The notes beneath the pieces are model-generated. The model searched no databases and had not been told where the DNA came from. It saw only the letters and a list, made by a program, of their open reading frames with translations. Shown one piece after another: positions 16,377 to 24,600 of a stretch of 54,334 nt of DNA. A program made the position numbers and the translations under genes. The stretch is taken from the NCBI GenBank assembly GCA_051868045.1, contig JBJDZN010000078.1, positions 1 to 54,334 on the forward strand, given 5' to 3'. Positions within the stretch are counted from its first letter, which is position 1, and every line of letters starts with the position of its first letter. This stretch comes from CAKSQF01 sp051868045. Its GTDB lineage: Bacteria > Bacillota > Clostridia > Oscillospirales > CAG-272.

Positions 16377-17216
16377 ATGCGCAACGAAACCATATGGCTC
16401 AATGTTCCCGAAAGCAGGGTTCGGGTGGAGGAGTCGTTTGAAAACGGGGAAGGCAGAATCTGCGAGATGCACTACCACGATGAAATCGAACTGCTTCTGA
16501 TCCGTTCGGGGGCGGTGTCCTGTATCGTGGACGGCAAGGAATATCCGGCAAATGAGGGGGAGATTCTGGTTGTCAACTCCCGGGTTCCCCACTATACGGT
16601 GTCAAAGGCGAAGGGGTCCCGCTATCTTCTGCTTCAGTTCCGTATGGGTGAGTATCGGGAAGATGCCTTCCTGTCCGATCTGTACGCCTATCAGATCACC
16701 GGTCAGGTTCCCGCTCGGTCGCTGTCCGATCCCGCCATCGTTGATGCCATGGAGAAAATTCTTCGCGAATCCGACAGGCGGGAGCAGGCGTACAACTATG
16801 TGATCAAATCCTGCGTCTATCTCATCCTTGCCCGCCTGATCCGGCAGGAGGTTCTGCCCAATCCCGAAGAGAGCATCGATCGAACCGGTATCAAGCGGCT
16901 CCGTCCGGTGCTGGACTATATTGATAAGAACTACGCTGCCTCCATAACGCTGGAGGATGCAGGAGCCCTTCTGGGGCTCAATCCTTCCTATTTCTGCCGC
17001 CTCTTTCGTAGCGTGACCGGCTCTACCTTCACCGAATACCTGAATTATGTCAGAGTGAGGCATTCCGAAGTGCTTCTGCGCACCACCAATGAAAACATCA
17101 CTGCCGTGTCCATGGACGTGGGTTTTTCCTCGGTGACCTACTACAACCGGGTCTTCAAAAAGCTCATGAATTGCACTCCGTCCGTCTATCGCCAGCTTCG
17201 CTACCGCAATATCTGA
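16377..17216 (+). CDS. AraC-family transcriptional regulator with cupin sensor domain
   Basis: Two-domain regulator of 279 residues. The N-terminal half is an AraC-type cupin (EMHYHDEIELLLI, then GKEYPANEGEILVVNSRVPH) that would bind a small ligand. The C-terminal ~100 residues carry two helix-turn-helix units (ITLEDAGALLGLNPSYFCRLF and ENITAVSMDVGFSSVTYYNRVF) with the usual closing GCTPS-like segment (NCTPSVYRQ). GCAGGGGGG precedes the ATG at 16377; an in-frame extension to 16320 is unlikely. Divergence from the catabolic genes at 10858-16191 suggests it activates them in response to their sugar substrate. Confidence 0.92.
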   Translation: MRNETIWLNVPESRVRVEESFENGEGRICEMHYHDEIELLLIRSGAVSCIVDGKEYPANEGEILVVNSRVPHYTVSKAKGSRYLLLQFRMGEYREDAFLSDLYAYQITGQVPARSLSDPAIVDAMEKILRESDRREQAYNYVIKSCVYLILARLIRQEVLPNPEESIDRTGIKRLRPVLDYIDKNYAASITLEDAGALLGLNPSYFCRLFRSVTGSTFTEYLNYVRVRHSEVLLRTTNENITAVSMDVGFSSVTYYNRVFKKLMNCTPSVYRQLRYRNI

Positions 17217-17318
17217 CGGCAAATACCTGAATTTTTGAAAAGGGACAGGGGGTCATTCGACTTTTTTAATTTGTTGCTTTTGCACAAAAAAAAGAAGGAA
17301 TTTTAGGCAAGTCGCATC

Positions 17319-17347
17319 TTTACAAATCGCCCGATTTGTGGTAAAAT
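17319..17347 (+). promoter_or_regulatory. Promoter of the cytochrome operon
   Basis: TTTACA, 17-base spacer, TAAAAT preceded by TGG (extended -10). It is the only good promoter in the 310-base gap before the resB-like gene, and its spacer is occupied by the palindrome at 17322-17339. Confidence 0.78.
17322..17339 (+). promoter_or_regulatory. Candidate operator: 18-bp perfect palindrome within the promoter
   Basis: ACAAATCG-CC-CGATTTGT, both arms identical over eight bases. It overlaps the last three bases of the -35 element and fills nearly all of the spacer, a classical repressor position. It does not match the CRP/FNR, Rex, PerR or NsrR consensus sites I know, so the regulator is unknown. 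Confidence 0.6.
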
Positions 17348-17526
17348 AAATTGGATTGGATTGGAAGGCAACAAATTCGGACAATATTCGTTCTTCTGTC
17401 CACGGGGGTTCGCTTTTCGGTTCGCATTATGCTTATCGTTGACACAGATTATCAGCCAAAAAGCACCTGACCTTTCCCAAAGACGGGTTGACGGCAGATG
17501 AATCCCCGACTTTTCCGTAAAAGGAG
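17348..17526 (+). other. Long untranslated leader of the cytochrome operon
   Basis: About 170 bases between the promoter and the resB-like gene. It contains a GGATTGGATTGG tandem, a short CGGACA/TGTCC pairing near 17375-17400 and a C/G-rich inverted segment near 17484-17510. A 13-codon ATG frame (17429-17470) has no ribosome-binding site. I recognise no known riboswitch class in it. Confidence 0.4.
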
Positions 17527-18534
17527 TTGGTTTACATCAAGAAATTCAATCGGATAGCGTATATATTGCTGTCTGTGCTGGTGGGAATCTTCCTGCTGGT
17601 TGCCGTATGCGCATCCTTTGCCGGCGATAACAGCCTGTTCACCGGTGATGGCGAGTCGATTCTGAGTCAGTGGGTACCTCTGATTCTGTTTTCGGTTTAT
17701 GCCCTGATACAGGTAGGCTGTCTTGCCCTCTACCGCTTCGGATTTGGAGTCTATAAGATCGGTTTTGTCCTTCTTCATGTGGGAATTCTGGTCATGCTGG
17801 TGGGATTTCTCGCCGGTGCTCTGGGAGGAGAGCAGAGCTACTTCAATCTGACTACAGGCAGTTATTATGACGGCTATTATGACAGCACCGGTAACTACAA
17901 CAGCCTTGGTTTTGGCATTCAGATCACCGATTTCACGGTGGAAAAGTACGAAAGCGGCTCGGATAAACACTATCACGCCGACCTGCTGATCACTGACACG
18001 TCAACAGGCGTTCAGGAAGAGGCAGTGCTGGAAGTCAATCACACCTATCGGAACAAGGGATGGAAGATCTATCTCATGTCTTACAGCGACGGCAAAACGG
18101 TGGGAGAGCTTGCAAACCGTCAGATTGACAACTCCTTTGAGGCAAACGGCTGGACTGAGCTTGCCGAAAAGATTGCCGCAGTGTACCCTGTGGATGCCGA
18201 GACAAGTTATCTGTGCTATAATCTGAATTCGGGTACCTATCGTGAGACGACAACGGACGCTTTGACCGTCAGTGCCACCATGCCCCTTTACGGTCATGTC
18301 GTGGTCGAGAACGGAAAGCTGACGATCTATGTTTACCCCGAGCAGGAGCTTCTCCTGTTCAAACAGGATCCCGGAGAATATGCTGTGCTGGTCGGCATGA
18401 TCATGATCTTTGTGGGTGCCGTTATGACCTGTCTTCTGCCCCGGCGGAAAAATACCGATAAGGATGAGACAGTGAAGACGAATGCCGACAGGGATTGTGA
18501 AAAATCCTCGGGCGGAAAGGCGGGTAAATCATGA
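17527..18534 (+). CDS. ResB-like cytochrome c biogenesis protein
   Basis: Membrane component of System II cytochrome c maturation, which with CcsA presents haem to apocytochromes outside the membrane. Up to 335 residues carry four membrane segments: about 10-30, 50-70, 75-100 (VLLHVGILVMLVGFLAG, with His84 at the position conserved in ResB) and one near residue 290. The large loop between the third and fourth segments is extracytoplasmic. The start is uncertain. An in-frame stop at 17518 rules out anything earlier, and AAGGAG at 17521-17526 touches the TTG at 17527 but stands an ideal nine bases from an ATC at 17536. The last four bases overlap ccsA (ATGA). It is shorter than typical ResB. 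Confidence 0.82.
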   Translation: MVYIKKFNRIAYILLSVLVGIFLLVAVCASFAGDNSLFTGDGESILSQWVPLILFSVYALIQVGCLALYRFGFGVYKIGFVLLHVGILVMLVGFLAGALGGEQSYFNLTTGSYYDGYYDSTGNYNSLGFGIQITDFTVEKYESGSDKHYHADLLITDTSTGVQEEAVLEVNHTYRNKGWKIYLMSYSDGKTVGELANRQIDNSFEANGWTELAEKIAAVYPVDAETSYLCYNLNSGTYRETTTDALTVSATMPLYGHVVVENGKLTIYVYPEQELLLFKQDPGEYAVLVGMIMIFVGAVMTCLLPRRKNTDKDETVKTNADRDCEKSSGGKAGKS

Positions 18535-19349
18535 CAGGACCGATTTTAAAGGTTATCGCACTTATCGCCGCCTTTCTCTACGGCGGGGCATTTGTTCTGG
18601 AGCTGATGTACGGGAATGCCCGGAAAAAGAATGACGATGAACAGGCGGCGAAAAGACTCCGTCTGATCAGCCGGACTTTCTGGGGACTGGGATTTGCGGC
18701 AAATCTGACCCTTGTGGTCAACAACTATCTGCATAACGGGTATGTTCCTTTTGTCAGTATCTATCAGGTTCTGACCTTCCTTGGAATCTGCTTTCTTCCT
18801 ATCTATTTCTATATGCATCTCGTCCGCAGGGGAGAGTGGATGGCACGGTATTTTACACTGGTACCCACGGTGATCATGTTGGGACTGGTCTTCATGGATG
18901 CGACCGATGTCTGGGAATTTCCTCCTGCACTTCAGTCGCCCTGGTTCGTCCCCCATATTCTGGTTTATATGATTGCCTATACCATGGGGGCCGTGGAATT
19001 TCTCATGTGCGTTCAGTCGGTGTTCACCACCAGCCGAAAGGATAAACTCCGTCTGGAGGGCGGCGTGTATGACTGCGTCTGCTTCCTGTTCCCCTTCATG
19101 ACCATGGGAATGTTCTTCGGAGCCATCTGGGCAAACGAGGTCTGGGGAGCCTTCTGGGCATGGGACTTCAAGGAGATCTGGTCTCTGGCAACATGGCTGA
19201 TCTATATGCTGTATCTCCACTTCAGAAGGGAACCGAAGCTGAAAAACATCGCTCCCGTTTTTGCGCTGCTGGGATTTGTGGGAATCGTTATTACCTTCCT
19301 TTTTGTGCAGTTTATTCCCGCAGCGTCTATGCACACCTATTCAACTTAA
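18531..19349 (+). CDS. ccsA: CcsA/ResC-like haem handling and cytochrome c synthetase subunit
   Basis: Partner of ResB in System II; carries haem across the membrane and ligates it to CxxCH motifs. The 272-residue protein has about eight membrane segments. The diagnostic WWD domain is at residues 200-222 (WANEVWGAFWAWDFKEIWSLATW), flanked by the expected histidines His142 (FVPHILVY) and His268 (SMHTYS). Translation is coupled to the resB-like gene by a 4-base overlap. Its presence means that covalent c-type cytochromes are made outside the membrane, and the two following genes supply four CxxCH sites. No thiol-reducing partner (CcdA, ResA) is encoded in this window. Confidence 0.93.
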   Translation: MTGPILKVIALIAAFLYGGAFVLELMYGNARKKNDDEQAAKRLRLISRTFWGLGFAANLTLVVNNYLHNGYVPFVSIYQVLTFLGICFLPIYFYMHLVRRGEWMARYFTLVPTVIMLGLVFMDATDVWEFPPALQSPWFVPHILVYMIAYTMGAVEFLMCVQSVFTTSRKDKLRLEGGVYDCVCFLFPFMTMGMFFGAIWANEVWGAFWAWDFKEIWSLATWLIYMLYLHFRREPKLKNIAPVFALLGFVGIVITFLFVQFIPAASMHTYST

Positions 19350-19398
19350 GTCAATTGATTCATACCAATACAGGATAAGATTTAGGAGGTTATTTGGA

Positions 19399-21675
19399 AT
19401 GAAGCCAAAAGAAAAACAATCATCCTCATCCAAGCCGGACAGCGGCAGAAAATTCCTGCTCAGACGCTTTGGCATCTTTGCGGGTTTGACTCTGACGATG
19501 GCGGCATTGTTGGTGGGTCTTCTTGCCTGCAACAGAAATAAGCCGGGGGACACGTCAACGGATAATACGAACACAACTCCCCCGTCCACGACCGTTCCTT
19601 CCGGTGATTATCATTCGCCATCGGGCATATCCATGTCGGAAGATGGCGCATATGCCTATGTATCGGATGAGACGGGCTGTGCAGTCTACAAGATCAACAC
19701 GGCAGACGGCAGTATTGCGGCAAGCTATGTATCGGATCTGGCAGTACATAACGTAGTCGCAAGCGGAGATCGGGTATATGTTACCGAAGGAGCACTGGGC
19801 GGCAAGCTGGTGGTGCTGGACACCAATCTGGCGACCGTAGGCTCTGTTGTCACCGGTCATACTCCTTATGACGTGGTGATCACCGGAAATACCGCATATG
19901 TGGCAAACCGCTTCTCCAACAGCGTATCGGTGGTGGATCTGGGATCCATGACTGAGACCAAGGAAATCCCCGTCACCAGAGAGCCTGAGTCCATGGCACT
20001 TGCCGGAACAGAACTGTTTGTTGCCTGCCATCTTCCCGAAGATGCTGCCAACAGTGATGTTGTCAGCGCAAATGTGGATGTCATCGACACGGCAAGCAAT
20101 ACCGTCACCAAATCCATCAGTCTGGTCAACGGTGCGGGAAATGTGAAGGACATCGTGGTCACTTCCGACGGAAAGACCGCCTATGTGTCTCATGTGGTCG
20201 CTCACTATCAGTATCCGACCACCCAGCTTGACGCCGGATGGGTCAATACCAATGGTATCTCGGTTATTGATGTTGCCTCCAAGGAGGTCAAATACACCTT
20301 CCTTTTGGACGATCTGGAGCATGGCGCAGCCAATCCCTGGGGTCTGGCACTGTCTGAGGATAATTCCTACCTTTACTGCGCAATTGCGGGAACCGGTGAA
20401 CTGATCCGCACCAATCTGTCCAAACTGTCAACGCTGGTTTCCCGTGCCGGGAAGACCGGTTCTGCGGTAAGCGATGTTTCCGAGATTGTCAACTACATTC
20501 CTTTTGCGGCAACCGTTAAGGAGCGTATCGAACTGGGTGGAACCGGTGCCAGAGCCATTGCTTATGCCAACGGCAATGTCTATGTTGCCGAGTATTTTAC
20601 CGGCGATGTGAAGGTTGTGGACGGTAAGAATATGTCCGTTTCTTCTACGCTGCCAATCGGAACTCAGCCCGAAGCCGATGATGTTCGTCAAGGCGAGATC
20701 TATTGGAACGATGCCACCATCTGTTACCAGAACTGGCAGTCCTGCTCTTCCTGTCATCCTGACGCAAGATCGGGCGGCTTTAACTGGGATGAGTTGGGCG
20801 ACGGAATCGGGACGCCCAAGAATACCAAGAGCATGGTGATGTCCCTGCGGACTCCCGCTGCACTGGCAACCGGTATCGAACCCACTGCCGAGAGTAATAT
20901 CTACGGAAGCGTCAGCGGCACGCCTCTTATGAATGCCACAGCCGAGTCGGGTCATATTTCTGAGACGATCATTGCTTATTTGAAGTCTATCATTCCTGAA
21001 TCTTCACCTTATCTGAACGATGACGGAACTTTGAGCGATCTGGCTAAGCAGGGTAAGGAACTGTTCTCTGAGTACAACTGCTCAAAGTGTCACCCTGCTC
21101 CCCTCTATACGGATATGACGATTCGTAATACCACAACAACGGAGTTTGATCCCTCATGGGAACAGAGTCCTATGGATACCCCCACTTTGGTTGAAATTTG
21201 GCGTAGTGCTCCGTGGACCTATATCGGACACTTTACCGATATGACCGAGCTGGTAAAGTATATGGCAAATCAGTGGGGAAAGACCATCTCCGATGAGAAT
21301 GCCAAGGCACTGGCAGAATATGTTCTCTCCATTGGTTTGGAGGGCGAGACCTACGGAGCAGAGCAGATTCTCAACAGCGACAGTTCCTACAATACGCTGG
21401 TACCCGGTACTACGATCCGCTCTCTGACGGTTCGCCAGCAGGAAGAGGGCGCACCGAATGCAACGGTTACCCTGACCCTGTATGATGCAAGCGGCAATGT
21501 GATCGGTTCCGCCAGCGGCAGTATCACCGCAGGCGACTACAATACCATCTTCAATGTCACGCTTGATAAGGAAATCTCCGTTCCCGAAAACATCGGAGCA
21601 GATGCGTACTATGTGGTATCCATTAAGGACGCATCCGGCAATAATCTGGCAACAGATTTGAAAATCACCAACTGA
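19399..21675 (+). CDS. HzsBC-like lipoprotein: YVTN beta-propeller fused to di-haem cytochrome c (peroxidase-like)
   Basis: 758 residues from the ATG at 19399, set by AGGAGG nine bases upstream. A lipobox (LLAC) with Cys44 marks a lipoprotein held on the outer face of the membrane, followed by a Thr/Pro/Asn linker. Residues ~70-440 form a seven-bladed YVTN/Lactonase-like propeller (TPYDVVITGNTAYVAN, NVYVAEYFTGDVKVVD). Residues ~445-640 form a di-haem cytochrome related to CcpA/MauG: CSSCH at 449-453 in CSSCHPDARSGGFNWDELGD and CSKCH at 561-565, then DTPTLVEIWRSAPWTYIGH. The last ~95 residues are an Ig/Fn3-like beta domain. Propeller plus di-haem cytochrome is the layout of hydrazine synthase beta and gamma subunits, fused in some anammox species. 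The same fusion also occurs in uncharacterised Planctomycetes proteins. Confidence 0.85.
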   Translation: MKPKEKQSSSSKPDSGRKFLLRRFGIFAGLTLTMAALLVGLLACNRNKPGDTSTDNTNTTPPSTTVPSGDYHSPSGISMSEDGAYAYVSDETGCAVYKINTADGSIAASYVSDLAVHNVVASGDRVYVTEGALGGKLVVLDTNLATVGSVVTGHTPYDVVITGNTAYVANRFSNSVSVVDLGSMTETKEIPVTREPESMALAGTELFVACHLPEDAANSDVVSANVDVIDTASNTVTKSISLVNGAGNVKDIVVTSDGKTAYVSHVVAHYQYPTTQLDAGWVNTNGISVIDVASKEVKYTFLLDDLEHGAANPWGLALSEDNSYLYCAIAGTGELIRTNLSKLSTLVSRAGKTGSAVSDVSEIVNYIPFAATVKERIELGGTGARAIAYANGNVYVAEYFTGDVKVVDGKNMSVSSTLPIGTQPEADDVRQGEIYWNDATICYQNWQSCSSCHPDARSGGFNWDELGDGIGTPKNTKSMVMSLRTPAALATGIEPTAESNIYGSVSGTPLMNATAESGHISETIIAYLKSIIPESSPYLNDDGTLSDLAKQGKELFSEYNCSKCHPAPLYTDMTIRNTTTTEFDPSWEQSPMDTPTLVEIWRSAPWTYIGHFTDMTELVKYMANQWGKTISDENAKALAEYVLSIGLEGETYGAEQILNSDSSYNTLVPGTTIRSLTVRQQEEGAPNATVTLTLYDASGNVIGSASGSITAGDYNTIFNVTLDKEISVPENIGADAYYVVSIKDASGNNLATDLKITN

Positions 21676-21692
21676 ACAGGAGGTCAGATGAA

Positions 21693-24600
21693 ATGAACGA
21701 GACAAAACGAAAAGGACTTCTTGGAAAAATTCTGGTTCTCTCTGTGGCACTTGTCATGATCGTGACGCTGGTGTGCATTGCACTGCCGTCCGAAAGTTAT
21801 GCGGCGACCACCATTGAGAGATCCGAAATGCTGGACGATATGATGAACATGGCGACCAGCTATGTTGTCGTCTACCATAAGCAGCTTGGCGGATCCCACT
21901 ACGCCTATTCCGAAGGTTTGGCAGAAGAGTCAAACGATGGCAGTACCAGCGTAGAGGGTAACGAATCAGTCTTCAATCCCGGTTCCAAGATGACTCTTAT
22001 CACCCTTTCCTATCAGGATGGTAATGTCGTTAAGGAAGAAGCAACACTTGTCAGATGCAGCAGCGGTGTCATCCGTGATCCTGACGTGTCGCCGGACGGA
22101 ACGAAGATCGTATTCTCCATGAAGGAGAAGTCAACCGATGATTACCACCTGTACATTTTCGATCTGACCACCGGTAAGAAGACGCAGATCACCTTCGGCA
22201 GCGGTGTTGCTGATATCGAACCCGTCTTCTGTGCCGACGGCAGCATTATCTTCAACTCTACCCGTGACATTCAGACGGTTGATTGCTGGATAACTCCTGT
22301 CTCCAACCTCTATAAGTGTGATGCCGACGGCAGTAATATTACCCGTCTGGGATACGATCAGGTTCATACCACCTATCCCACCACAACCGAAGACGGTCGT
22401 ATCCTTTATACCCGTTGGGACTACAACGACCGGACTCAGATGTATGTCCAGGCAATCTTCCAGATGTTTGCCGACGGTACCAATCAGACCGAGGTTTACG
22501 GTAACGATCTGTCCAACCCTACTTCGCTGATTCACACCCGTGAAATCCCCGGCGCAGACGGTAAGTATATCACCATCACCTGCGGACATCACCAGGTACA
22601 GTGCGGTAAACTGGCGATCCTGAATACCAATCTGGGCAGAGACGTGTCGTCTGCAATCGACTATGTCTGGGACGACAGTTACACGAAGCAGCTTGAAAGT
22701 TCCTACGATAATGATACGGCATATTATCAGCAGGGAAGAGTCTATAAGTACCCTTATGCCATCAATGAGGACACCTTCCTTGTTTCTACAGCAGAAACCT
22801 ATTCCGGTGTCAGCACCGCCTTCAATATCGAACTGATTAACACAAATGGAGACTCGGTTGTGATTGCCGAAGGTAATACCAGCTTCCCGGCAAGCCAGAT
22901 CGTTCCGATCAAGACGACAGCTCTGTTCAACCGTGCCTCTCTTGTCGACTACAGTATGAATTACGGCTACTTCTATGTCGGCAATGTTTATGACGGTCAG
23001 GATATTGCGGTCGGTACCGTCAAGTATCTGCGTGTTGTAGGACTTGAGTTCCGCTCTTCTGCAATCGGTGCAACCAACGGCAGAGGCACCGGTTCTTCCG
23101 ACCCCTACTCCCCTGTTTCAACCGGTAACGGTTCATGGGATGTCAAGGAGGTTTTGGGTATTGTACCTGTCTACGAGGATGGATCAGCACTCTTTACCTG
23201 TCCTGCGGGCATACCGGTCTACTTCCAGCTATTGGATGAGAACGGCTATGTGGTGCAGACCATGCGAAGCTGGTCTACCCTCCAACCCGGCGAATACTTC
23301 TCCTGTATCGGATGCCATGTGGATAAGAATCAGGCACCCTCTACCAATGCCAAAGTCACGCTTGCCATGAATAACGGCGTCTGCGAGTTGCAGCCTGATC
23401 TGTGGATGTCCTCCTTTGAGGAATATGAGGGCTTCGATCCCTATGTGGACGATCCGATCGGATTTGATTATCTTACCGTTGTTCAGCCCATTCTGGATCA
23501 GAGCTGCGTAAGTTGTCACAGCGACTCTGTCACCGCTTATAAGGATATTGCGGCAACTGCACTGGGCGAAGGCTTTGATGCGACACTGGCTGACTACCTG
23601 TTCACGACCCGTGACAGCTGGTACTATACCACTACGACACCTGCGGCTGATTGGAAGACCGCCGATGTCAGCGCAGACTGGACACTGGACTACGGTCCCT
23701 TCGGTAAGATCGGTACCGCTCCCGGCTCCATCAATACCGTCTGGACTTCCAATGAGATCTATCTGAGAAAGACGGTTTCGGTCACCAATGCTGAACTGAA
23801 CTCCTACTTGCTGAATCTCTACCTGGCTTATACCGGTACGGTTGAGATTTCGGTCAACGGAACCGTTATCTATACCGGATCCGGCGAACAGACCCAGTTT
23901 ACCAATGTCACCCTGTCCGGCGACGCAGTCAAAGCGTTCAAGCTTGGAAACAATGAGATCGCAGTCAAAGTGACGGCAACCTCTTCGGGCGGTCAGTTCT
24001 TTGACATGGCATTGATCCGGAGTCTGGGTGGCTCGTCCGGAAGCTCTGGCGGAACGGTGACCCTCTTCTCCAAGGGATCCGAATGGACTTATACCACCAG
24101 TTCTGCCGACAGTTACGGCTTCGGAACTGCTGGCGATTGGACTTCAGCCGACTTCGATACCACCGGATGGCTGACCGGTAAGACTCCCTTCGGCAACCGT
24201 GTGGTTGGTCAGACGACCGATTGGGCGACCAAGGGCAATAACTACCTGTGGGCAAGAAAAACCTTCACCGTAGATGATCTTTCCGATCTGGGTGCCTCCT
24301 TCGGTCTGTACATGAACGTCTTCTATGACGATGACTTCTATGTCTTCCTCAACGGTCACCTGATCTTCAGTAACCCCGGAAAGTGGAACGATGCTTATGA
24401 GGACATCAAGACCACCGGCGCAGCCTATGTAAAGCAGGGCGAGAACGTGATCGCCATCTGCCTGCATCAACATGACGGCGGCTATGAGTTTGACATGAGC
24501 CTGTATACGGTTCCGACGGCAAGCAATGTGGAAATCTCTCTGCAGAGTACCGATGTTTATGCCCGCCGTATGAAGAAGGCATTCCCTCTGTCCTATCTGG

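Noticed and set aside
19261..19398. Longer N-terminus of the HzsBC-like lipoprotein starting at 19261
   Set aside because: These 46 codons overlap ccsA in another frame, have no ribosome-binding site and would bury the lipoprotein signal; ATG 19399 has AGGAGG.
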